A stretch of 64,000 bases of DNA from Candidatus Carbonibacillus altaicus (GCA_003050645.1 PEBX01000005.1:1-64000); one strand, 5' to 3'; shown: positions 50,598 through 59,910, counted from the stretch's first letter. The notes: generated by a model from the sequence alone, not told the origin. Translations and numbers: made by a program.

Positions 50598-51119
50598 TCA
50601 TCCGCGCTTCCTTTCATACGCCTGAATCACGTACGCATACGCTTCTCCCGGTGTCCAGCGGTATGAGCTTTCCGCAATTTTTATCCAATCAGTTCGATCC
50701 CAGGGCGGAAAATAAGTGTCTCCTTCGATTTCAGCGAGGACAATCGTCTGTACCATCCTAGTACAATAAGGTAGAAGTAAAGAAAAAATATCCCGCCCCC
50801 CGATGACCATCGCTTCTTCCTGTCCGTATCGATCGAATAAAACGGTCACATCATGGACATAATGATGCGTCGCGTCTTGTGCCGTCACTATCTCACGAGC
50901 AGCATCCTCCCTTTTCCATCGACTCAAAACGACATTATGTCGATTGGGAAGTGGGCGGCCGATAGCTTCAAACGTTTTTCTCCCCATGATCACCGGATGT
51001 CCCAGTGTTAGGCGTTTAAAATGCTGAAGTTCACTCGGAAGATACCAAGGGAGCTTGCCTTCTCTGGCGATGATGCCTCGAACGTCCATCGCTACCACTG
51101 CAGTCCAGGGAAAAAACAT
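50598..51119 (-). CDS. dfrA: Dihydrofolate reductase
   Basis: A 173-residue NADPH-dependent DHFR. It has the N-terminal AVVAMDVRGIIAREGKLPWYLPSE (Asp/Glu-type proton donor region in LPWYLPSE), VIMGRKTFEAIGRPLPNRHNVVLSR and the GG of VIGGRDIFSLLLPYC. The ATG follows GAGGTGACACG. No thymidylate synthase is beside it, unlike in B. subtilis. Confidence 0.95.
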   Translation of the reverse strand: MFFPWTAVVAMDVRGIIAREGKLPWYLPSELQHFKRLTLGHPVIMGRKTFEAIGRPLPNRHNVVLSRWKREDAAREIVTAQDATHHYVHDVTVLFDRYGQEEAMVIGGRDIFSLLLPYCTRMVQTIVLAEIEGDTYFPPWDRTDWIKIAESSYRWTPGEAYAYVIQAYERKRG

Positions 51120-51204
51120 CGTGTCACCTCACGGTACGGAAACGGCATTGTGTCACCTTACAGCACAGATCGAGCATCGAGGACAGTACGATACAAGCAC
51201 CGAG

Positions 51205-51684
51205 TTATCCCGTCGTACGCTCTCTTTCTTTTGCACGAAAAGCTTCTTTTTCACGAGAGGCGTCATTGGATCCTGTCGATGCCTTGTCTGAGTCCAACTT
51301 CGCCTGACAGCTCGGACACACGCCTTCTAGGAGAAACCCTTCGTCATCGACGCTGTAACCCGTCTCTTTTTCGGTCTGTTTCAACCAGTTTAGTGGTAAC
51401 GGCACATACACTTCTTCAATGCGGTTACATATACGACAGCGAATATGGTGATGTGCTTCCATCCGGCCGTCGTAACGGCTCACACCGTCACCGGCCCGAA
51501 TCTCCCGAATATAACCCTGCTCCGTTAAATATTTCAGTGAATTGTATATCGTTCCGTAAGCAAAATGAATGCCCTTTTCTTTCAGCCGATCGATGACATC
51601 AGCAGCGCTGGGATGATCCTCGCTTTCCCGGACGATGTCTAAAATAACTTTACGTTGATGCGTCAAATATCCTTTCTGGCGCAT
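51205..51684 (-). CDS. Fur-family regulator (PerR-like)
   Basis: A 159-residue Fur-family repressor. The winged helix (residues ~8-75) includes HPSAADVIDRL and YGTIYNSLKYLTEQGYI; the dimer domain has the metal-site cluster RYDGRMEAHHHIRC and two CxxC pairs (CRIC and CPSC) for structural zinc. The Asp and His pattern before the first CxxC is like PerR, so peroxide sensing is possible; Fur or Zur roles cannot be excluded. ATG 51684 with GGAAG 8 nt upstream. The last ~30 residues form a charged tail not usual in the family. The adjacent cation transporter suits a metal regulator. Confidence 0.88.
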   Translation of the reverse strand: MRQKGYLTHQRKVILDIVRESEDHPSAADVIDRLKEKGIHFAYGTIYNSLKYLTEQGYIREIRAGDGVSRYDGRMEAHHHIRCRICNRIEEVYVPLPLNWLKQTEKETGYSVDDEGFLLEGVCPSCQAKLDSDKASTGSNDASREKEAFRAKERERTTG

Positions 51685-51827
51685 GCCTATCACTTCCTAA
51701 GTCTATGATTGACATGAAGCTGTGTAACAATGGTAGGTTCAGAGATATACGTGTGATTGTACTGACGGTGAGCAAAAACGCATACGTGTTTAGGCTAGGA
51801 AAAAGTTGTTGATCGTATATTCGTTCC

Positions 51828-51857
51828 ATTATACCATACAAAAGGTTAATGTGTCAG
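51828..51857 (-). promoter_or_regulatory. Promoter of the Fur-family gene
   Basis: On the minus strand CTGACA (51852-51857), an 18-nt spacer and TATAAT (51828-51833), about 145 nt before the start. Confidence 0.55.
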
Positions 51858-51882
51858 CAACTGAGTTGCATTATTACAATAT

Positions 51883-51911
51883 TTGCATATTTTCCTCCCC
51901 TACGTTATAAT
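51883..51911 (+). promoter_or_regulatory. Promoter of the cation-diffusion transporter gene
   Basis: TTGCAT (51883-51888), 17 nt, TATAAT (51906-51911), 22 bp before the start codon. A second TTGCAT at 51866-51871 lies 17 bp upstream of the first and might be an operator half. Confidence 0.65.
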
Positions 51912-51933
51912 GTTCCCAGTGAGGTGCGTTCAT

Positions 51934-52983
51934 ATGAACAGTCTATCGCGCACGGCCCGTGAACAACGTGTTGCCTGGATCAGCGTCATCGCCAACCTGC
52001 TTCTTACGGCAGCCAAAATCTTGGTCGGCTGGTGGGCCGTGAGTGAAGCGCTGTTTGCCGACGGTTTGCATTCAGCGGCCGACCTCTTTGCCTCGGCCAT
52101 CGCCCTTTCCGTCATCGGATATGCCAACAAACCAGCCGACGAAGATCACCCGTACGGACACGGCAAGGCAGAAGTCGTCATTTCCGGTATCATCGGCATC
52201 ATTCTCGTTTTAGTCGCTCTATACGTTATCATCTCTGCCGTTTTAAATATCATTCATGGTCCAACCCGCTCTCCGGAGCTCATCGCCTTATGGACTGCAC
52301 TGGTCTCCTTTGCCCTGAAGTGGTGGCTCTACCGCTTTTCACTGCAATATGCAAAAAAATTTCACAGTAAAGCGATTGAAGCCATCGCCTATGACCATAA
52401 AGCCGATATCATCGCTTCTCTGGCCGCTGCGTTAGGGATCGCTCTCGCCATCGTCGGGGCGCTTCAAAACTGGCCGATTCTTTTTTATGCGGATCCTCTG
52501 GCCGGTATCGTCGTTAGCTTCCTAATCTTGCATATAGCCTGGCAGATGCTACTGGAAGCGTTTCATATTCTCCTTGAACACACCATTGACCCGGAAGAAC
52601 TTAAAGCCTTTGAGTCCATTATATTAAGCTTCCCGGAAGTAAAACGCATCGATCGGATACGGGCCCGCGACCACGGTCATTATATTTTGCTCGATGTTCG
52701 TATTAGCGTGCCGTACGATCTGAGCGTGCAACAAGGGCACGACCTCGGACGTTCGATCAAACAGGCGCTCATGAAACAGTACGATCATATCCAGGAAGTC
52801 CTCATTCACCTCAATCCGTATCATGCGGACAATCATCCGGATGCACGACTGGATGAACGACTGAAAGAATACCCTAAAGAAGTCGAACGGGAAAGCTCAC
52901 CAGAACGTCGAGCGGAACATCACCCGGAATATCTTAAAGCGCGTCATGGCAGTAAAAATGCAGGAGAACGCTCAACCCGCTAA
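51934..52983 (+). CDS. Cation diffusion facilitator family transporter
   Basis: A 349-residue divalent-metal efflux protein with six membrane helices in residues ~10-215 and a C-terminal cytoplasmic metal-binding domain (~215-300). The zinc/iron site residues are seen as ADGLHSAADLFAS (helix II) and AYDHKADIIAS (helix V), the HxxxD type of FieF/YeaB-like CDF proteins. The C-terminal 60 residues are charged and His-rich. ATG 51934 has GAGGTG 8 nt upstream. Divergent from the Fur-family gene, which may regulate it. Confidence 0.92.
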   Translation: MNSLSRTAREQRVAWISVIANLLLTAAKILVGWWAVSEALFADGLHSAADLFASAIALSVIGYANKPADEDHPYGHGKAEVVISGIIGIILVLVALYVIISAVLNIIHGPTRSPELIALWTALVSFALKWWLYRFSLQYAKKFHSKAIEAIAYDHKADIIASLAAALGIALAIVGALQNWPILFYADPLAGIVVSFLILHIAWQMLLEAFHILLEHTIDPEELKAFESIILSFPEVKRIDRIRARDHGHYILLDVRISVPYDLSVQQGHDLGRSIKQALMKQYDHIQEVLIHLNPYHADNHPDARLDERLKEYPKEVERESSPERRAEHHPEYLKARHGSKNAGERSTR

Positions 52984-53097
52984 TATAATGAAAATGATAA
53001 CGTAGTGACATAGAAACCCGTGACGGAAACCAGAATCACCCACATTTTGGAGATGTTTTTTAGAAGGCATTATGCGCATCACAAAAGCTTAATAATC

Positions 53098-53613
53098 TCA
53101 GGAAGAATGTGCCGTCTTTTCGTCTAAAAGCAGATAAAGCTCGCGAATCTCCTCCTGTGCGCCTTTGTAAGCTTCATTCACACGTTCCAGTTCAAGTTTT
53201 AATGTGTGCGCGATCTCTTCCAACTGCTCTTTATCTCGCTGCAAATTTGTACGTTCTTCTTCCATAAGTTGCAGCTTTTTTTCGAGGGATACAAGATACT
53301 CTTCGCGTGCTAATTGCTCTTTTTCAAGCTTAGCAAGACGCACGTTCAACACTTCAAATGCCTGCACCTGTCTATCGTAAGCGTCCTTCAGTTCACTGTG
53401 TTCATTTTTCAGCAAACGGATCTGATAGGCTATGTTAAGTGCTGCAAGTACGGCTAATTTATGATGATCGAGTGCGGGGTGCTTCCCGGCAATATCTTTC
53501 ATCGTCTGATCGACAAGACCAGCCACTTCCTGCACCTCTTCAGGAGAAGCCATGCCTTTAATCATATACTGTTCACCAAAAATAGAGATACGCACAGATT
53601 TGGGTTCCTGCAT
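53098..53613 (-). CDS. zapA: Cell division protein ZapA, extended form
   Basis: The first ~90 residues match ZapA (VRISIFGEQYMIKG, then LDHHKLAVLAALNIAYQI), which bundles FtsZ filaments at mid-cell. The total of 171 residues is nearly twice the ~85-100 of Bacillus ZapA because of an extra ~80-residue coiled coil ending in EKTAHSS. It lies downstream of pheT, as in Bacillus, but without rnhC and cvpA. GAGGGGG precedes the ATG. Confidence 0.9.
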   Translation of the reverse strand: MQEPKSVRISIFGEQYMIKGMASPEEVQEVAGLVDQTMKDIAGKHPALDHHKLAVLAALNIAYQIRLLKNEHSELKDAYDRQVQAFEVLNVRLAKLEKEQLAREEYLVSLEKKLQLMEEERTNLQRDKEQLEEIAHTLKLELERVNEAYKGAQEEIRELYLLLDEKTAHSS

Positions 53614-53650
53614 CTTTCTTCCCCCTCATCCCTCTCCCCTAGCGTAAAGG

Positions 53651-53696
53651 AAAAGACGCGGCAGGTCAATATGTTTCTACGCCGCGCCTTTTTTGC
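53651..53696 (-). terminator. Rho-independent terminator of pheT
   Basis: On the minus strand GGCGCGGC and GCCGCGTC pair (one G-U), followed by TTTTCC. It lies between pheT and zapA. Confidence 0.65.
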
Positions 53697-53773
53697 GCTT
53701 GACGATCATGTGACAGTCATGTGACGAGCATACTCGAAGGGGATGTTTAACACTGACCCCTCAGATCGTTCGT

Positions 53774-56284
53774 TTATATCCCTTCCCGCCGTTTGATGCC
53801 GGAGCGCTCAAGGTGCTCTAAAATCGTTTGGCAAGCTGCCTCGACCTCTTCATCCTGCAAGGTCTTATCCGGCGCCTGAAAATATAGAGCGTACGCCAGC
53901 GACTTTTTACCGGAGGGAAGGCCTTGCCCGGTATACACATCGAAAAGTTGCACATCTTTTAAATACGCTGCTCCACTCCGGACAATTCGCTCTTCTACCG
54001 TTTGATGTTCCAACGAAGCGTCAACTAAAAGACTCAAATCCCGTCGGATACTGGGGAAACGGGCGATCGGCTCATACAAACGTTCGTCCGGAAGAACTTC
54101 TATCAACGCGTCTACATCGATTTCCCAGCCGACCGGTCGCTCGAGATCAAAACTTCGGGCAACAGCAGGATGCACTTCGCCGATCCAACCGATCGTGCGC
54201 CCTGTCCCGGACGCCTCCTCCTTTAAGGGAGACGTGACGATGATGCGTGCACTGCGTCCCGGGTGCAGCCCAGGAAAGACCGCCCGTTCCAGTACGAGGG
54301 AAAGACCGAGCCGGGAGATAAGCGCCTTCAGCACCCCTTTGGCCGTATAAAAATCATCGGGAGCGTCTTTACCGTGTACGTGCTTTTCTTCTCCACCATG
54401 CCAGAGCGCAGCCAGGTGATACGGTTCATGGGGGAGGGTATCGTACAGTTGTTCGGAGGGCTCAAACACTTTCCCCAGTTCAAATAAACGGATATGATGT
54501 TCACCATGATGCTTGTTGTATTCAGCCTGGATGAGAAGTCCCGGGAAAAGCGAACGACGGAGCACCTGGTGCTGGGCTGCCAGAGGATCGCGCACCCGTA
54601 AAAAGCGATCGTGATCCGTTAAAAGCGGCAGCATCGTCATCTTTTTTTCATCACCGAGGACATACGTCCGCGTTTCCAAAAGACCGAGGTCGCTCAGCAG
54701 ATGGACGATTTTTCTTCTTATTTTTTGCGGTGTGTTAAGCCCCCCAGATGTTTCAGGTAGAGTGGCCAGTGTGACGGGAATGGCGTCGTATCCAACGAGG
54801 CGGGCAACTTCTTCAACGATATCTTCCGGCAAACGTATGTCGGCGCGGCGGGTCGGAACCGTTATGCGCCACCTGTCCTCAGTCGGATTGTAAACAGCAG
54901 GAAATCGCAGGCGGCGAAAAACATCGGCCACCGTCTCCGAGGTAAGCGCCATTCCCAAAAGATCCTGAAGCCGCTGCCCCAGTATCTCCACCTTTTCTTC
55001 ACGCACCGGATAAGGTCCTTCTTCACTAAGATGCGCGATGCCCGGTACGACCTCACCACCCGTGAGCTTGGCGATCCAGTAGGCAGCCTCATCCAGCGCC
55101 TGCCTCAGCCGGCTGGGATCCAGCCCTTTTTCAAAACGTTTGCTCGCCTCGGAGCGAAGATCAAAGGCCTGAGCCGTCTTGCGAATGGTGGAGCCGTCAA
55201 AAAGTGCAGCTTCCAGAAAAATACGCCGGGTCGTATCTTTCACTTCACTCGACGCACCGCCCATCACACCGGCCAGCCCGACGGGTGCGTGACCGTCAGT
55301 GATGACTAGATCGTCTTCGCGAAGAATACGCTTTTTCCCATCTAACGTTGTCAGAGTCTCTCCCGGACGGGCGCGGCGGACGACGACGCGCTGTTCACGA
55401 AAGGTATCGGCATCAAATGCATGCAGCGGCTGACCGTAACGCAGCATGATTTCATTCGTCACATCGACGATGACATTGATGGGGCGAATACCGGCGGCGA
55501 GGAGACGATTTTTGAGCCAAGCCGGAGAAGGAATCGGCCGCACCCCTTCGATCAAGCGTCCTTCATAACGGGGACAGAGATGAAGATCGTCCGAGTGGAC
55601 AGACCATCCGGAAAGCGTCTGAGCGTGATCCGAAAAAGCGGGAACGGGCGGTTCTTCGATTGCCAGTGGACGGTCAAAGACGGCGCTAACTTCATAGGCG
55701 ACACCGATCATGTTTAAACAATCCGCGCGATTCGGGGTGAGATCGAGCTCCAGTACCCGATCATTAAGGTCCAGTACGTCGATGATATCCGCTCCGAGCG
55801 GCGCATCGTCATCCATGAACATCAAGCCTTCCCGCTCCTCAGCGGTAAGATGCGCATCATCCAATCCGAGTTCTTTGGCCGAAGTAAGCATACCTTCCGA
55901 GCGTATGCCTCCAAACGTTTGAACGCCGATGTTTACGCCGCCAGGCAAAACTGCACCGACGGTGGCATAAGCATAACGCTTTCCCGGATACACATTGCGC
56001 GCTCCGGTCACCACAGTTTTCTCTCTCCAGTGCACTTCATCCGGGCTTCCTTCGTCGTGCGCGGGAGTCTCCGGGTAACGCACGGTCGCCACATGGAGCC
56101 GATCTCTTTCCGGGTGCTGCTTCACCTCGGTAACCTCGGCGACGATGACGCCCATTATTCCCGGGTTACGTTTCACTACCGCATCGACGGCCACTCCAGC
56201 GCGGGTTAATCCTTCGGCCAGAACCTCAGGAGCAAGATCATCTACACGAACGAGCATTTTTAACCAGTTATATGATACGCGCAT
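53774..56284 (-). CDS. pheT: Phenylalanine-tRNA ligase beta subunit
   Basis: An 836-residue beta chain of the (alpha-beta)2 synthetase. Domains in order: N-terminal YNWLKMLV region and tRNA-binding OB fold (~50-150), B3/B4 editing domain (~220-400), B5 DNA-binding-like domain, the core, and a C-terminal anticodon-binding (FDX-ACB) domain ending near residue 825 (FPSIRRDLSLLVD). ATG 56284 gives the standard MRVSYNWLK start. A strong AAAGGAGG lies 58 nt upstream, separated by a nested hairpin (see findings); a weaker GGGAG is 8 nt before the ATG. pheS lies 176 bp upstream, an unusually long gap. Confidence 0.96.
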   Translation of the reverse strand: MRVSYNWLKMLVRVDDLAPEVLAEGLTRAGVAVDAVVKRNPGIMGVIVAEVTEVKQHPERDRLHVATVRYPETPAHDEGSPDEVHWREKTVVTGARNVYPGKRYAYATVGAVLPGGVNIGVQTFGGIRSEGMLTSAKELGLDDAHLTAEEREGLMFMDDDAPLGADIIDVLDLNDRVLELDLTPNRADCLNMIGVAYEVSAVFDRPLAIEEPPVPAFSDHAQTLSGWSVHSDDLHLCPRYEGRLIEGVRPIPSPAWLKNRLLAAGIRPINVIVDVTNEIMLRYGQPLHAFDADTFREQRVVVRRARPGETLTTLDGKKRILREDDLVITDGHAPVGLAGVMGGASSEVKDTTRRIFLEAALFDGSTIRKTAQAFDLRSEASKRFEKGLDPSRLRQALDEAAYWIAKLTGGEVVPGIAHLSEEGPYPVREEKVEILGQRLQDLLGMALTSETVADVFRRLRFPAVYNPTEDRWRITVPTRRADIRLPEDIVEEVARLVGYDAIPVTLATLPETSGGLNTPQKIRRKIVHLLSDLGLLETRTYVLGDEKKMTMLPLLTDHDRFLRVRDPLAAQHQVLRRSLFPGLLIQAEYNKHHGEHHIRLFELGKVFEPSEQLYDTLPHEPYHLAALWHGGEEKHVHGKDAPDDFYTAKGVLKALISRLGLSLVLERAVFPGLHPGRSARIIVTSPLKEEASGTGRTIGWIGEVHPAVARSFDLERPVGWEIDVDALIEVLPDERLYEPIARFPSIRRDLSLLVDASLEHQTVEERIVRSGAAYLKDVQLFDVYTGQGLPSGKKSLAYALYFQAPDKTLQDEEVEAACQTILEHLERSGIKRREGI

Positions 56285-56346
56285 ATGTGCCGCTCCCACC
56301 CTACGTTCATGCGCTCGAGCGCTCGTGGTAAGCGGCTTCACCTCCT
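56285..56346 (-). promoter_or_regulatory. Nested hairpin between a strong Shine-Dalgarno and the pheT start
   Basis: On the minus strand AAAGGAGG (about 56339-56346) is followed by GCCGCT (56331-56336), which pairs with AGCGGC (56289-56294); inside are GTGG/CCAC and the perfect palindrome GCGCTCGAGCGC (56311-56322). The ATG is 4 nt after the last arm, so folding leaves about 8 nt between GGAGG and ATG. Confidence 0.5.
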
Positions 56347-56460
56347 TTACAGTCCGTAGAAGCTTTTACCGAAAGGTCTATGGAATGTTCGCGATTATGC
56401 AGTACATAGTGGCGATTCTCCTGTGAATGCAGGCGAGTCACTATTACAGTAAGCGAGCGC

Positions 56461-57537
56461 CTACAGAAAACGATCGCCTGCCACAAATTGTTTTAAAAAG
56501 CGACGGTCCCCTTGATAAAAATGGCGAATATCATCGATGCCGTACTTGATCATGGCGATGCGTTCGACCCCTAAACCAAAAGCAAAACCGCTCACTTCTT
56601 CGGGATCATAACCATTTTGCCGAAGGACGTTCGGGTGTACCATCCCTGCCCCCAGCACTTCCAGCCAGCCCGTCCATTTGCAAACGCGACAGCCGCTACC
56701 ACCGCACTGACTGCACGTCACATCCACTTCAGCGCTCGGTTCGGTAAACGGAAAAAAGCTCGGGCGCAGCCGGATTTTTGTCTCTTCACCAAAAAGACGA
56801 CGGGCAAATGTAAGGAGCGTCCCCTTAAGGTCGCTCATACGGATCCCGGGAGCGATGAGCAACCCCTCGATTTGTGTAAACATATGCGAATGCGTCGCAT
56901 CGTCCGTATCACGGCGATAAACGGTTCCCGGGCAAATGATTTTGACGGGCGTTTTCCCGCCCATCTGGAGCATGGTCCGCACCTGCACCGGTGACGTATG
57001 CGTCCGGAGCAACATCTCTTCGGTTATATAAAAGCTATCCTGCATCTCCCGCGCCGGATGATGCTTCGGGATATTGAGCCTTTCAAAATTATACGTGTCC
57101 CACTCCACATCCGGCCCTTCCTGAACGGTATAACCCATCCCGATAAAAATATTTTCGATCTCTTCAACGATGATCGAAAGCGGATGCCGTCCACCGCGCG
57201 CCGGCATTTTTCCCGGAAGCGTGACATCGATCGTCTCGGCCTGGAGACGAGCTTTTTCCTGTTCTTGAAAGAGGAAGGCATGCCTATCTTGAAGCATCGC
57301 CTCCAGCTTCCCTCTCAGTTCATTCAGCCGCTCGCCGAACTTAGGACGCATGTCTTTAGGCATTTTTCCAAGGAGCTGCATCATCTGTGTCAGCACACCC
57401 TTTTTGCCTAAATAGTTAATACGCACGTCTTCCAGAGATTTTAAGGTATCGGCATCCTGAATACGCCTTTTTGCTTCCTTCTCTACATTCGTAAGCTCGG
57501 TTTGGAGTTCATCGAAAGACAACTGCCTCTCATCCAT
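56461..57537 (-). CDS. pheS: Phenylalanine-tRNA ligase alpha subunit
   Basis: A 358-residue class II synthetase catalytic subunit. It has the N-terminal coiled coil (~1-90), motif 1/2 regions with [29 protein letters not shown], and [11 protein letters not shown], and motif 3 [18 protein letters not shown]. The insert [17 protein letters not shown] holds a four-Cys zinc-knuckle-like site, common in Bacillus PheS. AAGGAGTG lies before ATG 57537. A T-box leader is directly upstream. Confidence 0.97.
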   Translation of the reverse strand: MDERQLSFDELQTELTNVEKEAKRRIQDADTLKSLEDVRINYLGKKGVLTQMMQLLGKMPKDMRPKFGERLNELRGKLEAMLQDRHAFLFQEQEKARLQAETIDVTLPGKMPARGGRHPLSIIVEEIENIFIGMGYTVQEGPDVEWDTYNFERLNIPKHHPAREMQDSFYITEEMLLRTHTSPVQVRTMLQMGGKTPVKIICPGTVYRRDTDDATHSHMFTQIEGLLIAPGIRMSDLKGTLLTFARRLFGEETKIRLRPSFFPFTEPSAEVDVTCSQCGGSGCRVCKWTGWLEVLGAGMVHPNVLRQNGYDPEEVSGFAFGLGVERIAMIKYGIDDIRHFYQGDRRFLKQFVAGDRFL

Positions 57538-57579
57538 TGCCCGTCACTCCTTAAGAACATCTCTTTTAAAAAAACATGC

Positions 57580-57966
57580 GCTAAAAACAAAAAGCACCGT
57601 CCCCAAAGGGGCGCGGTGCGCGGTACCACCCTTTTTTATCCGCTGACGATCGGACGGCTAAAGAACCACGGAGCGCGACGCTCGCCGAACAAACACCGTG
57701 CATGCATCGTACGTGCAAACGACATGCAACATGCGCGCGAACGTAAAACACGCGCGATCATCGGCTGACCTCGTTTTGGTAACGGCGCCAGGGCGCCGCC
57801 GACAACTACCAGATACGGTCAAAACCCGTACCCTTCCCTGCCGGTGCTCGGAAGCGAACTTCAGCATGTGTACCTGAAAAAGGCTTTCAGTCACGGCCTT
57901 TTCTCCCTGACACGTACGTGGCATGCTTACTTTTCTTCGTCATCACATCGCATAGAATGGATAATT
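57580..57966 (-). ncRNA. T-box riboswitch leader of pheST
   Basis: The minus strand carries the T-box sequence GGGTGGTACCGCG (57619-57631) followed by the terminator GCACCG..CCCC-TTT-GGGG..CGGTGC with TTTTTG (about 57586-57617). Upstream is a long structured stem I with a GGGAGAAAAGG K-turn-like segment. UTC/UUC triplets fit a Phe specifier but the exact codon was not resolved. Uncharged tRNA-Phe would promote antitermination and pheST expression. Confidence 0.95.
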
Positions 57967-57972
57967 GAATGT

Positions 57973-58002
57973 ATTATAACCGATGGCGAGGACGGATGGC
58001 AA
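57973..58002 (-). promoter_or_regulatory. Promoter of the pheST T-box transcript
   Basis: On the minus strand TTGCCA (57997-58002), an 18-nt spacer and TATAAT (57973-57978). Confidence 0.7.
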
Positions 58003-58033
58003 GTGAAGCGCCCCTTTCCTTTATCTCCAAGGC

Positions 58034-58900
58034 TTAATGGATCGAACGCTTGTTGAAACGACCACCCATCACATCGTGGACATTTTCAATCGTTACAAAC
58101 GCCTGAGGATCGAACGCCTCAATGATGGAACGAAGCTTGGAAATTTCCAGGCGGGTTACGATCACGAACAAAATTTCTTTATCCTCGCCGGAATATCCAC
58201 CGCGACCGTACAGATGCGTCACACCCCGTCCCAAGCGGGCCATGATCGCCTCGGCGATGGGCTTTGCCTGTGACGATATGATGACTACGGATTTCATTTC
58301 ATCGAGACCTTGCAATACCAAGTCGATCACACGGTATGCGATATAATAGACAATCACCGAGTACATAGCGCTTTCCAGGGAAAAAAAAATCGCTGCCGCT
58401 GAAAAAATAAACACATTAAAAAACATCACAATCTCACCGACGGAAAAATCGAGCCGTTCACTGAGCACAAGCGAGACGATCTCCGTCCCGTCGAGCGAAC
58501 CGCCGTTACGTAATATAAGACCGACACCTATCCCTAAAATCAGTCCACCAAAGACGGTCGCTAAAAAATAACTGTCAACCAGAGGGGGCCAGTGCGCGAG
58601 AATCGTCACCCAGACCGATAAAAAAGAAATGGAATAGAGGGTTGAAAAGACAAACGTCTTACCGATTTCCCGATAACCGAGGTAAAGAAAAGGGATGTTT
58701 AAAAGAAGTGTCCAGAAGCCGAGCGGCGTATGGCTAAGATGAGAGACGATGATCGCAATGCCCACTACTCCACCGTCGATCATCCGATGTGGAATTAAAA
58801 ACTGCTCCAGCGCGAGCGCCACCAAAAAGGTGCCGATCGTCATCCACAGCAAACGCCAGAGGATAAGCCACCACGGTGTTTTACGATGTTCGCTCGGCAT
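58034..58900 (-). CDS. YitT family membrane protein (DUF161/DUF2179)
   Basis: A 288-residue protein with 5-6 transmembrane helices (residues ~15-200) and a C-terminal cytoplasmic DUF2179 domain with GRGVTHLYGRGGYSGEDKEILF. This is the YitT layout of Bacilli, where proteins of this kind are of unclear transport or sporulation-related function. ATG 58900 has AAAGGGGG ~5 nt upstream; TTG 58918 is an alternative. Between the rRNA methyltransferase and the pheST promoter. Confidence 0.9.
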   Translation of the reverse strand: MPSEHRKTPWWLILWRLLWMTIGTFLVALALEQFLIPHRMIDGGVVGIAIIVSHLSHTPLGFWTLLLNIPFLYLGYREIGKTFVFSTLYSISFLSVWVTILAHWPPLVDSYFLATVFGGLILGIGVGLILRNGGSLDGTEIVSLVLSERLDFSVGEIVMFFNVFIFSAAAIFFSLESAMYSVIVYYIAYRVIDLVLQGLDEMKSVVIISSQAKPIAEAIMARLGRGVTHLYGRGGYSGEDKEILFVIVTRLEISKLRSIIEAFDPQAFVTIENVHDVMGGRFNKRSIH

Positions 58901-58945
58901 AACGTCCCCCTTTCCCAAGACGTTTCACACGCCCTATCCGTTTGC

Positions 58946-58981
58946 ACAGCATACGCATTTTTCACAACATACGCATTCCAT
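58946..58981. repeat. 18-bp tandem repeat at the 3' end of the TrmH-type gene
   Basis: cacagcatacgcattttt (58946-58963) and cacaacatacgcattcca (58964-58981) span the stop codon at 58962. Confidence 0.6.
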
Positions 58982-59777
58982 AAAGCAGTATCGAACCTGC
59001 CACGGCCACATTGAGTGATTCCATCTCCCCTGACATGGGGATGCGCACCCATCGATCGGCCAAATGAAACAGTTCTTTGCGAAGCCCGTGCGCCTCGCTT
59101 CCTAAAAGGAGCACCCGTCTTGCGCTTTTTTCGACCACCTCAAGTTCCTCGCCACGATGGGGCGATGCGGCATACACAGCATATCCGTCGGCTCGCAAGC
59201 GTGGAAGCGCTTCCTCTAACTCGACCTGATACAGTCGAAGATGAAAATGGGCCCCCATACCGCTCCTGAGTACTTTCCCGCTCCAGGGGTCCACCGTACC
59301 TTTCCCCAGAACGACCGTCCGCACACCAAAGGCCACCGCCGAACGTAAAAGCGTACCGACATTGCCCGGATCCTGCAGGGCATCGAGAGCCAGAATGAAA
59401 CAGCCAAGATCGCGTGACGTTACATCCGCTGCAGACCTGTGCACGTCGGGCATGGCCATCATGCCAAACAGACCTTGCGGTGACTCTGTTTCCGAAAGAC
59501 GACGCGCAAGATCGGGCGATATGAGAAACGCGAGCGGTGACGTGTTGAACGCCGTCCCTTTTCCCGAGGAAAGTAAGGTCTTAAGCTTCTCTTCGTCATC
59601 GGCTATGACTTCCTGCAACACACCCGCTTTGAGTGCATCGCCTACCAGCGTCCAGCCTTCCAGCAAGACCTGCCCTTCCCGCTTTCTGCCCTGCACCGTT
59701 TTTAACTTAAGCCAGTGTTTAAAACGCGGGTTTTGTGCGGATTGGATCACCCGATAGCGTTTTCGCGCCTCTTTCAT
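58962..59777 (-). CDS. TrmH/SpoU-family RNA 2'-O-methyltransferase (YsgA-like)
   Basis: A 271-residue SPOUT methyltransferase. Residues ~1-100 are the substrate-binding SpoU_sub_bind domain; the knotted catalytic domain has motif 1 ALDALQDPGNVGTLLRSAVA, motif 2 VLLLGSEAHGLRKE and motif 3 IPMSGEMESLNVAVAGSILLY. It methylates ribose 2'-OH in tRNA or 23S rRNA. ATG 59777 has GGAGG 8 nt upstream. In Bacillus the same gene precedes pheS and follows sspI, as here. Confidence 0.93.
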   Translation of the reverse strand: MKEARKRYRVIQSAQNPRFKHWLKLKTVQGRKREGQVLLEGWTLVGDALKAGVLQEVIADDEEKLKTLLSSGKGTAFNTSPLAFLISPDLARRLSETESPQGLFGMMAMPDVHRSAADVTSRDLGCFILALDALQDPGNVGTLLRSAVAFGVRTVVLGKGTVDPWSGKVLRSGMGAHFHLRLYQVELEEALPRLRADGYAVYAASPHRGEELEVVEKSARRVLLLGSEAHGLRKELFHLADRWVRIPMSGEMESLNVAVAGSILLYGMRML

Positions 59778-59910
59778 CAAAGAACCTCCAGCCTCTCTCA
59801 CGCTGTGCATGCGCCAGTGACTCTATTGTATCAAAAATTAACATCTTGAACAGCACGAGCGCATGTTTAATCACGACGCCTTTGTGGCACGTTAAAACTG
59901 AATCAAAAGA

